A stretch of 64,000 nucleotides of DNA, taken from positions 620,001 to 684,000 of the forward strand of contig NZ_JALJYF010000001.1 of the NCBI RefSeq assembly GCF_024170465.1, in the 5' to 3' direction. Below the pieces are notes generated by a model. It did not search any database. It was given only the letters and a program-made list of their open reading frames with translations, and had not been told where the DNA came from. A program made the translations under genes and the position numbers. Positions 10,324 through 25,642 of the stretch are shown here, piece by piece (position 1 is the stretch's first letter; every line of letters begins with the position of its first letter). The stretch is from Natronospira proteinivora. Lineage in GTDB: Bacteria; Pseudomonadota; Gammaproteobacteria; Natronospirales; Natronospiraceae.

Positions 10324-10933
10324 GCGCGAGTCAGGCGCAGTTGGGGCTGGACTGGATGGACGGATGCCGTGTCTGCGGCGTTGACGAGGTGGGTCGAGGT
10401 CCACTGGCCGGGCCGGTGGTGGCGGCGGCGGTGATCCTGGACCCGGGTCGGCCCATTACCGGGCTGGCCGATTCCAAGAAGCTCACCCCCCGACGGCGGG
10501 ATAGCCTGGACGCACTTATTCGGGAGCGGGCCATGGCCTATGCCATCGCCAGCATTCCCGCTGAAGGGATCGATGAACTCAATATCCTGCAGGCCTCTCT
10601 CCAGGCCATGTCGGATGCCGTGGCCGCGCTGGAACCGGCTGCCCAGGCCGCGCGGGTGGATGGCGACCGCCTGCCCAGGCTTTCCATTCCGGGAGAAGCC
10701 GTGGTGGGCGGGGATGCCCGGGTGCCCGAGATTGCTGCGGCCTCGATAATTGCCAAAGTGGCGCGGGACCGCTGGATGGAAGCGGCCCACAAGCGCTATC
10801 CTGAATACGGTTTCGCGGGACACAAGGGCTATCCCACCAAGGCCCATATGGCGGCCCTGGCCATCCATGGCCCCTGTGACATCCACCGCCGCAGTTTTGC
10901 CCCTGTTCGCCGTTTTTACGATGAGGTAAGCGG

Positions 10934-10937
<4 letters not shown>
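10320..10937 (+). CDS. rnhB: Ribonuclease HII
   Basis: Cleaves RNA in RNA-DNA hybrids and single ribonucleotides misplaced in DNA. The 205-residue protein starts at ATG 10320. The acidic active-site motif is [13 protein letters not shown] (Asp22, Glu23), followed by [25 protein letters not shown] with a further catalytic Asp, and the C-terminal HKGYPT and HRRSF blocks. It overlaps lpxB and dnaE by four bases each, so the three are probably one translation-coupled unit. Confidence 0.96.
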
Positions 10938-14458
<3,521 letters not shown>

Positions 14459-14475
14459 AAGCCTGGACAGCCCCG

Positions 14476-14505
14476 CCCGGCCTTGAGTTAGCCACCAAGG
14501 CCGGG
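14476..14505. terminator. Hairpin between convergent dnaE and lipoprotein gene
   Basis: Perfect 10-bp inverted repeat, CCCGGCCTTG and CAAGGCCGGG, with a 10-nt loop, in the 76-bp gap between two convergent genes. No strong T tract follows on either strand, so it would be a weak or factor-assisted terminator serving both directions. Confidence 0.45.
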
Positions 14506-14534
14506 TGGGTTGCTGAGATGGTTCGCGGTCCCGG

Positions 14535-15758
14535 CTAGAAGGTAAAGCTGGGGGCCGCAATCATGGATTCCGAGTCCTCGATGATCCGGGGGTCGTCACC
14601 GTTGAATCGCCAGATTTGCAGGGTCCCTTCGCCTGTGTCGGGGGATTGCTCCCGATGGGCCAGGGTTTCCCCATTCCGCGAAATAGCGACAATGGGCAGG
14701 CCGGCCACTACCGTCCGTTCGTGAATCTGGGTGGCCTGCTCCGGGTTGTTGAGCTCGACCGTGTAGCTGCGCCGAGCAACGTTCGCGCCATCATCGATTT
14801 CGCTGTAGGTCTGGATAAACATCCGCTGGCCGTTGCGGCTCATGTCCCAGCTCGAAAGGTAGGGGACGATCTCCTCTTCGATATTCAGTCCCACCTGCTG
14901 TGTTGCGCCGCTCTCCACATCGGTAATGAAAATACCAGTGGTGTCTCCGTCGTGGCTCCTGCCCGTGAAAGCCACGCGTTGACCGTCACCGCTCAACTGT
15001 ATCCAGCAACGGTTGGCCGCATCCACGGTGGGTAGTAGCTCGCTGACCACATTCTCATCCAGGGGAATCTCGGTCATGGCGCCGCCACCTACCGGCATGT
15101 GGTACAAAGATTCTCCCACCGCAGCCACGACTCGGGCGCCGCCATCATCAATACGCGGGCAGACAATATCGCTCAGGTCTTCGGCAATAACCTGGGCATT
15201 GTCCTGTCCCGGATGCCAGATGGCGATGTTCTGATGAATGGGATCGCCCACTTCATCTCCCTCACCAATCTCGTAGCGATGTTCGGCAAAGGCCACGGTG
15301 CTGCCATCGGCATTGATGGAAGGGGAGAGTGCATCCCGCAGGAAGCCGCCTGTGGCGTCTTCTCGGGGGAGGGTTTCAATTGAATCTCCATCGAGGGCGT
15401 GGGCGTGCAGTTGACCCAGTTGGCTTCGGTCTCCCTCAAAGCGATGAGATTGCACATAGATCAGCGTCGCACCATTGCCGCTCAGCTCGGTGTTCATGCG
15501 GGAGACGTGGTGATCCGGGTCATCATCGGAAAGTTGTAGGATGAATTCGCTGGTCTCCAGGTCCCAGACACGTAGTTCGCGCCCGCCGATAATGATGTTG
15601 ACGTCACTCCAGGCAATGAGACCGCTGTAGCCGCTGGTATCTGCTTGGGGGCCCGTCTCATTCATGTCAGCGCTGCTGTCGCTGGAATCCAGGCAGGCGG
15701 AGAGAGTGAAGGCCGCGAGGGCCGCCAGGCTGAGAAACAATCGTTGCTTGCAAGACAT
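14535..15758 (-). CDS. Predicted beta-propeller lipoprotein
   Basis: Function not recognised. The start is ATG 15758, with CAGGAG 10 nt upstream; an upstream extension lacks sense. The 407-residue product has a type II signal peptide with lipobox LSAC (Cys22), so it should be lipid-anchored. The rest shows repeated WD/TolB-like blades, for example SGNGATLIYVQ, SINADGSTVAFAEH, QLSGDGQRVAFTG, SWDMSRNGQRMFIQ and AISRNGETLAHRE, spaced by about 50-60 residues. It is very acidic. It stands alone on the minus strand between dnaE and accA, where E. coli has nothing comparable, so it is probably a lineage-specific insertion. Confidence 0.8.
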   Translation of the reverse strand: MSCKQRLFLSLAALAAFTLSACLDSSDSSADMNETGPQADTSGYSGLIAWSDVNIIIGGRELRVWDLETSEFILQLSDDDPDHHVSRMNTELSGNGATLIYVQSHRFEGDRSQLGQLHAHALDGDSIETLPREDATGGFLRDALSPSINADGSTVAFAEHRYEIGEGDEVGDPIHQNIAIWHPGQDNAQVIAEDLSDIVCPRIDDGGARVVAAVGESLYHMPVGGGAMTEIPLDENVVSELLPTVDAANRCWIQLSGDGQRVAFTGRSHDGDTTGIFITDVESGATQQVGLNIEEEIVPYLSSWDMSRNGQRMFIQTYSEIDDGANVARRSYTVELNNPEQATQIHERTVVAGLPIVAISRNGETLAHREQSPDTGEGTLQIWRFNGDDPRIIEDSESMIAAPSFTF

Positions 15759-15923
15759 GAAAGTGGACTCCTGAATGTTGGGTTGCTTAGTCGAGGGCAA
15801 TTGTCCACTGCCGCGCCTGGCGGGGTTACCCCCCGAACGTGGTACCACACGGGGTGATCCATTTGTCGGGCCCGGGGAGTGGTTCAAACAGCAAGAAATG
15901 ATCCGGATGGCTGGCCGAGGCCG

Positions 15924-15952
15924 TAGCGTTTCCGGGCAAATGACCGTACAAT
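15924..15952 (+). promoter_or_regulatory. Possible accA promoter
   Basis: A TACAAT hexamer at 15947-15952 precedes accA by about 35 nt. The -35 region 17 nt upstream (TAGCGT) is poor. This divergent 227-bp gap must hold promoters for both accA and the lipoprotein gene, and nothing else is evident in it. Confidence 0.35.
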
Positions 15953-15985
15953 TAGGAGCTTACCGCTCAGCCTGGAAGGATAGTG

Positions 15986-16942
15986 ATGAATCTCAATTTT
16001 CTCGAATTCGAACAGCCCATCGCCGAGCTGGAAGCGAAAATCGAGGAGCTGCGTTATGTGGGTGATGACTCAGCCATTAATATCAATGAGGAAATCGCCC
16101 GCCTGAGGAACAAGTCCCGCTCGCTGACCGAGTCCATTTATTCTTCCCTGAGCGCCTGGCAGGTGGCTCAGGTGGCCCGCCATCCCCAGCGGCCCTACAC
16201 GGTGGATTACCTGGAACGGGTGTTCACCGATTTCGAGGAATTCCATGGTGATCGGGCCTATGCGGATGATCCGGCCATCGTGGGCGGGATGGCCCGCCTG
16301 GAAGGGCATCCGGTGATGGTCATCGGTCATCAGAAGGGGCGGGATACCAAGGAAAAGGTCTATCGCAACTTCGGTATGCCGCGGCCCGAGGGTTATCGCA
16401 AGGCACTGCGCCTGATGAAAATGGCCGAGCGTTTCCAGGTGCCGGTGGTGACCTTGATTGACACCCCGGGCGCCTATCCCGGTATTGGGGCAGAAGAGCG
16501 GGGCCAGAGTGAGGCCATTGCCCGCAATCTGTTCGAAATGTCGCGGCTACGTACCCCGATCATCTGCACCGTGATTGGTGAGGGTGGTTCCGGTGGTGCC
16601 CTGGGTATTGGCGTGGGTGATCGGGTGACCATGCTGCAGCACAGCATCTATTCGGTGATTTCACCGGAAGGCTGTGCCTCCATTCTCTGGCGCAGTGCGG
16701 AGAAGGCCTCTGATGCCGCCGCCGCCATGGGGATTACCGCCGAGCGGATTCGGGAATTGGAGTTGATTGACAATATCCTGGAAGAACCATTGGGCGGTGC
16801 CCACAGGGACTGGGATGCCATGGGCGAGACCCTGAAGCAATCCTTGTCCGGCGCCCGCCAGAAGCTGGATCAGATTCCCATGGATGAACTGCTGGAGCGA
16901 CGCTACAAGAAGCTGATGGGCTTCGGTCGTTTCAAGGAGTAA
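15986..16942 (+). CDS. accA: Acetyl-CoA carboxylase carboxyltransferase subunit alpha
   Basis: Alpha half of the carboxyltransferase that moves CO2 from biotin to acetyl-CoA, committing carbon to fatty acids; works with AccD, not in this window. ATG 15986 is preferred to GTG 15983 because AAGGA ends 5 nt before it. The 318-residue protein has the N-terminal helix pair ([17 protein letters not shown]), then the crotonase-like core with [29 protein letters not shown] and EGGSGGALG, and the C-terminal GGAHRD block. Transcribed alone, apparently from its own promoter. Confidence 0.97.
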   Translation: MNLNFLEFEQPIAELEAKIEELRYVGDDSAININEEIARLRNKSRSLTESIYSSLSAWQVAQVARHPQRPYTVDYLERVFTDFEEFHGDRAYADDPAIVGGMARLEGHPVMVIGHQKGRDTKEKVYRNFGMPRPEGYRKALRLMKMAERFQVPVVTLIDTPGAYPGIGAEERGQSEAIARNLFEMSRLRTPIICTVIGEGGSGGALGIGVGDRVTMLQHSIYSVISPEGCASILWRSAEKASDAAAAMGITAERIRELELIDNILEEPLGGAHRDWDAMGETLKQSLSGARQKLDQIPMDELLERRYKKLMGFGRFKE

Positions 16943-16961
16943 GTTCTCGGCTTATTCAATG

Positions 16962-16997
16962 ATTGAGGCCGGCGGCATCCGCCCCGCCGGCCTCAAT
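16962..16997. terminator. Strong hairpin between accA and tilS
   Basis: Perfect 14-bp inverted repeat (ATTGAGGCCGGCGG and its complement) with an 8-nt loop, 19 nt after the accA stop. It lacks a following T tract; GGGCGGGGGG follows instead. The right arm ends only 16 nt before the tilS ATG, next to its ribosome site. It may end accA transcripts, protect the 3' end, or limit tilS translation. Confidence 0.5.
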
Positions 16998-17013
16998 GGG
17001 CGGGGGGATCGCG

Positions 17014-18351
17014 ATGTGGTGTGAATCCGATCAGATCATCGCCCGCGTACTGGCTTTTCTCCAGGAAAAGAGTCCTTTCCGGCGCGCCTTTCTGGCCCTC
17101 TCAGGGGGCCGGGATTCCACGGTTCTGCTGCACCTGCTGGCCACCTACGGCGACGAATTCCCACTGACTGCCCTTCATGTTGATCACGCCCTGCATCCCC
17201 GCTCGGCGGATTGGGTCGAGCACTGCCGTGTGTTGTGTGACCACCTTGGCGTGGCTTTCGAATCACGTCGTGTCCAAGTCAATCACGGTGCCGGGGAGAG
17301 CCTGGAGGCGGCGGCCCGCTCCGCCCGCTATGCTGTACTGGCCGACTTCCTGGGGCCGGATGATGTGTTGATGACGGCTCATCACGCGGATGATCAGCTG
17401 GAGACCCTTTTGTATCGCCTGGTCCGGGGCACCGGTGGCCGCGGCCTGGCCGGGATTCGGGCTGAGCGTTCACTGGGCCCTGGCCGCCTCTTGCGACCCA
17501 TGCTGGCGGTGGAGGGGGAAGCGCTGGCCCATTATGCCGAGCGGCATCATCTGAGCTGGTTGGAAGATCCCAGCAATGAACAAGCCCGTTTTGATCGTAA
17601 CTATCTGCGCCACCAGATTCTGCCGCGCTTGAAAAAGCGCTGGCCCGCAGCGGCGGCCCTGGCCGCGGGTACAGCAAGGCACTTGGCCGAGGAAGCCGAG
17701 TTGCTGGAGAGCTTGGCCGGGGAAGACCGGCGGACAGCCGCCTCGGGCGGAGGGCTCTCGGTAGCGGCATTACACGGGATGAGAGCGGCCCGACGGCACA
17801 ATCTGCTGCGTTACTGGATTCGTGATCAGGCCGGTGAGTTTCCTTCCAGCGCGGGCCTGGCGAGATTGGACCGTGAAGTGCTCCAGGCGCGGGTGGATGC
17901 CCAGCCGGAACTGTTGTTGGCCGGTCTGCGGCTGCGTCGCCATGGCGGGCGGATATATTGTGTGCCGGAAGCACCCGCATCCCGATCCGTGCCGGCCCAG
18001 AAGGACGATCGGGAATGGAAGGATTTGTCCGCCCCGCTGGCATTGCCGGGCAATGGCGAATTGCTGCTTGAGTCCACGGCCTCGGGGGGGCTGGATGTGA
18101 GCAAGTTCCGTGGCCCGCCCACGGTTTGTTATCGCCAGGGTGGTGAGCAATATCACGATGGTCGCCATCATCGACGACTGAAGGAATGGATGCGGCTTGC
18201 GGAAATTCCGCCAGAGCAGCGAGATTGGCTGCCCATTCTTCGGGATGGGGAAAGAATTGTCGCCGCCGGTGAAAACCTCCTGGACCCCTCTTATGCCGCC
18301 GAAAACGGGCTTTTCGGGTACCGGATCGTGTGGCGCAAAGCCCCGGCTTGA
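17014..18351 (+). CDS. tilS: tRNA(Ile)-lysidine synthase
   Basis: Converts C34 of the tRNA-Ile CAU anticodon to lysidine using ATP and lysine, so that it reads AUA. ATG 17014 follows a GGGGGGA ribosome site; ATG 16996 inside the hairpin is the alternative. The PP-loop motif SGGRDS is at residues 30-35, then HVDHALHPRS, EAAARSARYAVLADF and TAHHADDQLETLLYRLVRGTGGRGL. The C-terminal TilS domain is present, with GGEQYHDGRHHRRLKEW and ERDWLP-like and YRIVWRK elements. Length 445 is normal. Confidence 0.95.
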   Translation: MWCESDQIIARVLAFLQEKSPFRRAFLALSGGRDSTVLLHLLATYGDEFPLTALHVDHALHPRSADWVEHCRVLCDHLGVAFESRRVQVNHGAGESLEAAARSARYAVLADFLGPDDVLMTAHHADDQLETLLYRLVRGTGGRGLAGIRAERSLGPGRLLRPMLAVEGEALAHYAERHHLSWLEDPSNEQARFDRNYLRHQILPRLKKRWPAAAALAAGTARHLAEEAELLESLAGEDRRTAASGGGLSVAALHGMRAARRHNLLRYWIRDQAGEFPSSAGLARLDREVLQARVDAQPELLLAGLRLRRHGGRIYCVPEAPASRSVPAQKDDREWKDLSAPLALPGNGELLLESTASGGLDVSKFRGPPTVCYRQGGEQYHDGRHHRRLKEWMRLAEIPPEQRDWLPILRDGERIVAAGENLLDPSYAAENGLFGYRIVWRKAPA

Positions 18352-20169
<1,818 letters not shown>

Positions 20170-20191
20170 GCATCACTCAAGGAGACAAGGT

Positions 20192-21028
20192 ATGAATATT
20201 GGTGATTTTCAGGTAGGTCTGGATCAACCCTTTTTCCTGATTGCCGGCCCGGACACGCTGGAAAGTGAGTCTTTGGCGTTGGAAGTGGCAGGCCATCTGA
20301 AGGAAGTCACGCAACGACTCGGAATTGGCTATGTTTTCAAGGGGTCCTTTGACAAGGCGAACCGCACTTCCCTGAACAGTTATCGGGGCCCGGGGCTGGA
20401 AGAGGGGCTGCGAATCCTGGAAAAGGTCAAGAAGGACATCGGTGTGGCGGTGACCACCGATGTTCATGAATATACTCCCATCGATGAAGTGGCCTCGGTG
20501 GTGGATGTGATTCAGACCCCGGCTTTTCTGTGTCGGCAAACAGACTTCATCACCAATGCCGCGTCCCATAATGTGGCCGTGAATATCAAAAAGGGCCAGT
20601 TCCTCTCGCCCTGGGAAATGAGCAAGGTGGTGGAAAAGGCCCGCAGTACCGGCAATGAGCGCATCATGGTTAGCGAACGCGGGTTTTCCTTCGGCTACAA
20701 CAATCTGGTCTCCGATATGCGGGGCCTGGCCATCATGCGGGAAACCGGCGCGCCGGTGATTTTCGATTGCACCCACTCCGTCCAGTTGCCGGGCGGGCAG
20801 GGTGGCAGTTCCGGCGGGCAACGCCAGTTTATTCCTGTTCTGGCCCGTGCGGCCGTGGGGGCCGGTGTCTCTGGATTGTTCATGGAAACCCATCCCAAGC
20901 CGGATGAGGCCCTGTGTGACGGGCCCAACTCCATGCCTCTGGATCAGGTTGAGGCCCTGCTGACTTCCTTGAAGGCATTGGATGATGCGGTCAAATCCGG
21001 GCCCTTCCTGGAAGACGCTCTATCCTGA
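20192..21028 (+). CDS. kdsA: 3-deoxy-8-phosphooctulonate synthase
   Basis: Condenses phosphoenolpyruvate with arabinose 5-phosphate to KDO-8-phosphate, the first committed step of the inner LPS sugar. The 278-residue product starts at ATG 20192 behind AAGGAG. Conserved stretches are [51 protein letters not shown] and [12 protein letters not shown]-type substrate loop followed by [16 protein letters not shown]. It is 22 nt behind pyrG, probably co-transcribed, and is followed by a terminator-like hairpin. Confidence 0.97.
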   Translation: MNIGDFQVGLDQPFFLIAGPDTLESESLALEVAGHLKEVTQRLGIGYVFKGSFDKANRTSLNSYRGPGLEEGLRILEKVKKDIGVAVTTDVHEYTPIDEVASVVDVIQTPAFLCRQTDFITNAASHNVAVNIKKGQFLSPWEMSKVVEKARSTGNERIMVSERGFSFGYNNLVSDMRGLAIMRETGAPVIFDCTHSVQLPGGQGGSSGGQRQFIPVLARAAVGAGVSGLFMETHPKPDEALCDGPNSMPLDQVEALLTSLKALDDAVKSGPFLEDALS

Positions 21029-21032
21029 ATAA

Positions 21033-22388
<1,356 letters not shown>

Positions 22389-22403
22389 TAATAGTCAATG
22401 AGT

Positions 22404-22419
22404 GGGCCCATGTGGGCCC
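22404..22419. repeat. Small inverted repeat between eno and ftsB
   Basis: GGGCCCA-TG-TGGGCCC, a perfect 7-bp inverted repeat 15 nt after the eno stop, without a T tract. It may be an mRNA 3'-end structure. Confidence 0.4.
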
Positions 22420-22462
22420 TGTGCATGCGGCGGGCCATTGATTCGCCGGGAGTGTTGTCCTG

Positions 22463-22795
22463 ATGCGGACCCTGCTAGCCATCCTGTTGTTGATCCTGAT
22501 TGTGCTCCAGGTACAACTCTGGACCGGGCGGGGTGGCTTGCCGGAAATCTGGGAACTCCGCCAGCAGATCGAGGCCCAGGAGGAAGAGAATCAGGCGTTG
22601 CGCACCCGTAATGAGGCCCTAGAAGCGGAAGTGGAAAATCTGCGTGAGGGTTCCGCAGCCATTGAGGAACGGGCCCGTAGTGAGCTGGGTCTGGTGCGGG
22701 AGGGCGAGGTCTTTTACGAAGTGATCGAACTGGACCGGCCCTTGCGGGAAGCGGAAGAGGCCTTCGAGGAAGGCCAGGAGCCAGAGGATGGGTGA
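22463..22795 (+). CDS. ftsB: Cell division protein FtsB
   Basis: Small bitopic divisome protein that forms the FtsQ-FtsB-FtsL complex. It is 110 residues with one N-terminal membrane helix (about 3-19, LLAILLLILIVLQVQLW) followed by a periplasmic coiled coil rich in Glu and Gln (about 30-70), then the conserved ARSELGLVREGEVFYEVIE segment, which contacts FtsQ. The acidic tail is longer than usual. It overlaps ispD by 8 nt, the same pairing as in E. coli. Confidence 0.95.
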   Translation: MRTLLAILLLILIVLQVQLWTGRGGLPEIWELRQQIEAQEEENQALRTRNEALEAEVENLREGSAAIEERARSELGLVREGEVFYEVIELDRPLREAEEAFEEGQEPEDG

Positions 22796-23471
22796 TACGG
22801 CCCGGCTTTGGGGCTTGGTACCTGCCGCCGGTATTGGCCATCGTTTTGGTGGTGAACGGCCAAAGCAATATCAGCTGCTGGCCGATGGCCGCAGCTTGCT
22901 GGAGGCCAGTGTTCAGGCCTTGCTGGAAGGTGCCGAGCTGAGTGGCGTGATGGTGGCGCTGTCGGAGCCCGATCCATTCTGGCCGGATCAGGCCATTGCC
23001 GATGATGACCGGGTGATGCATTGCGCCGGCGGTGCCGAGCGGGCCCATTCGGTTTATCAGGGATTGGTGGCCTTGCTGGATCAGGGGGCCGAGGCCGCTG
23101 ACTGGGTGTTGGTTCATGACGCTGCCCGGCCCGGACTGTCCGCCGAGGCCCTGCAACGGCTTATCGCCCAATGCCGGGAATCGGGTGAAGGGGCCATCCT
23201 CGCATTACCGGTTCGCGATACCCTCAAGCGCGGCGATGGCAATGGCCGCATCACCGCGACTCTGTCCCGTGAAGACCTGTGGCAGGCTCAAACGCCGCAG
23301 ATGTTTCCCCTGGGAGCCCTCAAGCAGGCGCTGGAAGAGGCTCTTTCCGGATCAAGCCTGCCCACCGATGAAGCCGCGGCCATGGAAGCGGCGGGCGGGC
23401 CGGTTCAGCTGGTGATGGGTGAGCCCGGCAATCTCAAGGTGACCTATCCGGAGGATTTGGCCTTCCTCTAG
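22788..23471 (+). CDS. ispD: 2-C-methyl-D-erythritol 4-phosphate cytidylyltransferase
   Basis: Third enzyme of the MEP pathway; makes CDP-ME from MEP and CTP. The 227-residue protein has the nucleotide-binding glycine-rich start LVPAAGIGHRFGGERPKQY, then VLVHDAARPGL and the C-terminal DEAAAMEAAG...VTYPEDLAFL block. It overlaps ftsB upstream. Its stop codon TAG and that of the convergent VOC gene share the bases CTAG (23468-23471). The pathway's ispF follows only after that inserted gene. Confidence 0.96.
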   Translation: MGDTARLWGLVPAAGIGHRFGGERPKQYQLLADGRSLLEASVQALLEGAELSGVMVALSEPDPFWPDQAIADDDRVMHCAGGAERAHSVYQGLVALLDQGAEAADWVLVHDAARPGLSAEALQRLIAQCRESGEGAILALPVRDTLKRGDGNGRITATLSREDLWQAQTPQMFPLGALKQALEEALSGSSLPTDEAAAMEAAGGPVQLVMGEPGNLKVTYPEDLAFL

Positions 23472-23965
23472 CGCGAGTGACTGTCGCTGGCTGGTCGAAA
23501 GCCAAAGGGGCTCCAGCGCTGCAGTTCAATGATGTTGCCTTCCGGGTCGCTCAGGTAGCACCAGGTGACCCGTGCCGAGACGCTGGGCGAGAGGGTGACC
23601 ACATCCCCCACCGGCTGCCCGCCATTGTTCAGAATGGCTTCGCGAGCCTGTTCAACATTGCCCACCTGAAAACAGATGTGGCCGAAACCGGTGCGGTTGA
23701 CCTGCCGGGGCGGGTCATTGCCTTGCGGGTCATACTGAAAGATTTCCAGCGTTGGTCCACCACCCTCCTCGTAACCCGGCAGGCGAAGATGAACACCCCG
23801 AAGCCGGGCGCCGGGAATACCGGTTCCCCGCTCCAGCTCCCGGCCGGCGTAATCCCGTTCGGGGGGGAGCGGCGTGCAGCCCAGAGCGCGCTCATAGAAA
23901 TCCGCCAGCCGCCGCCAGTCTCTTGCCACCAGATTGACATGTGCGAAACGCAGGCGCTGGGCCAT
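23468..23965 (-). CDS. VOC-fold (glyoxalase/bleomycin resistance type) protein
   Basis: 165-residue vicinal-oxygen-chelate family protein made of two beta-alpha-beta-beta-beta modules (about 5-75 and 85-155). The four usual metal ligands appear to be kept: His9 in FAHVNLVA, a Glu in PTLEIFQY, a His in GFGHICFQV and a Glu in NIIELQRW. That suggests a metal-dependent lyase, isomerase or dioxygenase, but the substrate cannot be read from sequence. ATG 23965 is the most likely start (family-like RLRFAHVNL), though the ribosome site is weak. It lies convergent to ispD and divergent from ispF. Confidence 0.85.
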   Translation of the reverse strand: MAQRLRFAHVNLVARDWRRLADFYERALGCTPLPPERDYAGRELERGTGIPGARLRGVHLRLPGYEEGGGPTLEIFQYDPQGNDPPRQVNRTGFGHICFQVGNVEQAREAILNNGGQPVGDVVTLSPSVSARVTWCYLSDPEGNIIELQRWSPFGFRPASDSHSR

Positions 23966-24057
23966 GATGGACGCTCGTATTGGGGGATCAGAACCGCAAG
24001 ACTCTACCATCCAATCACTCGAAGGCCCAGTGAGCCCATGCGTGAAGACGTCTCCCG

Positions 24058-24066
24058 TGGGATAAT
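24058..24066 (+). promoter_or_regulatory. Extended -10 promoter candidate for ispF
   Basis: TGGGATAAT (TG, one base, then GATAAT) lies about 33 nt before the ispF start in the 133-bp divergent gap with the VOC gene. The -35 region is poor, as is common for extended -10 promoters. Confidence 0.35.
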
Positions 24067-24098
24067 GCCGCCTTTGGCGCAGCGGTCGGGAGCTTTTG

Positions 24099-24593
24099 AT
24101 GCTGGATTTACGGATTGGGCACGGTTATGACGTCCATGCCTTTACCGGAGGCGATCATGTCATGGTCTGCGGGGTGAGGATTCCCTACAGTCGCGGGGTC
24201 CGGGCCCATTCCGATGGTGACGTGGGATTGCATGCTCTGTGTGATGCCTTGCTGGGGGCGGCTGGCATGCCGGATATCGGCCAGTTGTTTCCCGATGACG
24301 CCCCCCAATTCTCCGGTGCCGATAGTCGGGTGTTGTTGCAGCAGGTGATGAATCGTCTTGCCGAGGCGAGCCTGTCGCCAATCCACGCCGATATAACCCT
24401 GGTGGCCGAGGCACCGAAGATGAAGGCCCATGTGGCCGAGATGCGTCAGGTGCTGTCCGGAGACCTGGGCTTGCCCCGAGAGCGGGTCAATGTGAAAGCC
24501 ACCACCACGGAACGCCTGGGGGCCCTGGGCCGGGAAGAGGGGCTGGCTGCCCACGCGGTGGTACTGCTTGCGCCGAGTGAGGGGAAATGCTGA
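24099..24593 (+). CDS. ispF: 2-C-methyl-D-erythritol 2,4-cyclodiphosphate synthase
   Basis: Fifth enzyme of the MEP pathway; cyclises CDP-ME 2-phosphate with loss of CMP. ATG 24099 is preferred to the overlapping TTG 24096 (GGGAG 6 nt before). The 164-residue protein contains metal-binding DVH (Asp11, His13), the HSDGDVGLHALCDALLGA helix, DIGQLFPD, and the KATTTERLGALGREEG signature. It is coupled to truD by a shared base in TGATG. Confidence 0.96.
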   Translation: MLDLRIGHGYDVHAFTGGDHVMVCGVRIPYSRGVRAHSDGDVGLHALCDALLGAAGMPDIGQLFPDDAPQFSGADSRVLLQQVMNRLAEASLSPIHADITLVAEAPKMKAHVAEMRQVLSGDLGLPRERVNVKATTTERLGALGREEGLAAHAVVLLAPSEGKC

Positions 24594-25642
24594 TGTCTGT
24601 GGAGGAAGCAAGTCAGCAGCCGCCGGTTTTTGAAGACAGCAAGCTGCCCCACGCCCATGGCGGTCCCTTGGGCAGTGGCCGGATCCGGGTCAGCCAGAGT
24701 GATTTCCGGGTGGAGGAGCAGCTCTCCTTCGAACCGGACGGGGAGGGGGGGCATTGTTTTCTCTATGTGGAGAAGTGGGGGGCCAATACCCCCTGGGTGG
24801 CGGGACAGCTGGCGCGGCTGGCGGGCGTGGGCAAGGGTGATGTGGGCTATGCTGGTCTCAAGGACCGTCATGCGGTGACTCGCCAGTGGTTCAGTGTGCC
24901 CGCCGGTGATCAGGATCCCATGAGCTGGTCCCTGGAAGATGCCCGGGTGCTCAAAGTGGTCCGTCATCGCAAGAAACTCCGGACCGGCAGCCTGTCGGGG
25001 AATCACTTCAGTTTGGTGGTACGCGATGTCGAGGCCGGCGAGGACGAACTGGATCGTCGACTGGCGGTGGTGGCCAGCCTGGGCGTGCCCAACTATTACG
25101 GCCCCCAGCGATTCGGCCGGGATGGGGATAATGTATGCCGTCTGTTGAATGGCAAGCTGCCCCGCCGTAATCCCCTACGGGGCATTCTTCTGTCCGCAGG
25201 TCGTTCCTGGCTGTTCAATACCATTTTGGCTGAAAGAGTCGAGGCGGATACTTGGTGTCGGCCGGTTCCCGGTGATCTGATGATCCTGGATGGTAGCCGC
25301 AGCCATTTTCAGGCGGCATCAGACGATACGGCCCTGGCGGACCGCTGCCGTCGTGGTGATGTGCATCCCAGTGGTGCCTTGTGGGGTGAAGGGGACAGTC
25401 CGGCCGGGGAGGTTGTGGCCCAGCTGGAAAATGCCGTGGCCTCGCGTTGGCCGGCCGTGGTGGCCAAACTTGAGACGGCCCGCATGAAACAGGATCGCCG
25501 CCCCTTGCGTTTGCCGGTGCGGGAGTTGCAATGGACGCGAGATGGGGAGGCCCTGAGGCTCCGTTTTTTCCTTCCGGCCGGTGGCTTTGCCACCACCGTT
25601 CTGCGAGAAATTTTTGACATAGAGGAAGCCGAGCATGATTGA
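24593..25642 (+). CDS. truD: tRNA pseudouridine(13) synthase
   Basis: Makes pseudouridine 13 in tRNA-Glu. The second of two neighbouring ATGs (24593) is taken as start because AGGGG is 8 nt upstream; the protein has 349 residues. The catalytic Asp91 lies in GYAGLKDRHAVTRQ, followed by NHFSLVVRDV, GVPNYYGPQRFG and the insertion domain, with FFLPAGGFATTVLREI at the end. As in E. coli it follows ispF, but here an acyl-CoA gene intervenes before surE. Confidence 0.95.
   Translation: MSVEEASQQPPVFEDSKLPHAHGGPLGSGRIRVSQSDFRVEEQLSFEPDGEGGHCFLYVEKWGANTPWVAGQLARLAGVGKGDVGYAGLKDRHAVTRQWFSVPAGDQDPMSWSLEDARVLKVVRHRKKLRTGSLSGNHFSLVVRDVEAGEDELDRRLAVVASLGVPNYYGPQRFGRDGDNVCRLLNGKLPRRNPLRGILLSAGRSWLFNTILAERVEADTWCRPVPGDLMILDGSRSHFQAASDDTALADRCRRGDVHPSGALWGEGDSPAGEVVAQLENAVASRWPAVVAKLETARMKQDRRPLRLPVRELQWTRDGEALRLRFFLPAGGFATTVLREIFDIEEAEHD

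Noticed and set aside
23966-24098. tRNA or small RNA in the VOC-ispF gap
   Set aside because: No cloverleaf or stable long hairpin could be drawn; a promoter explains the conserved-looking part.
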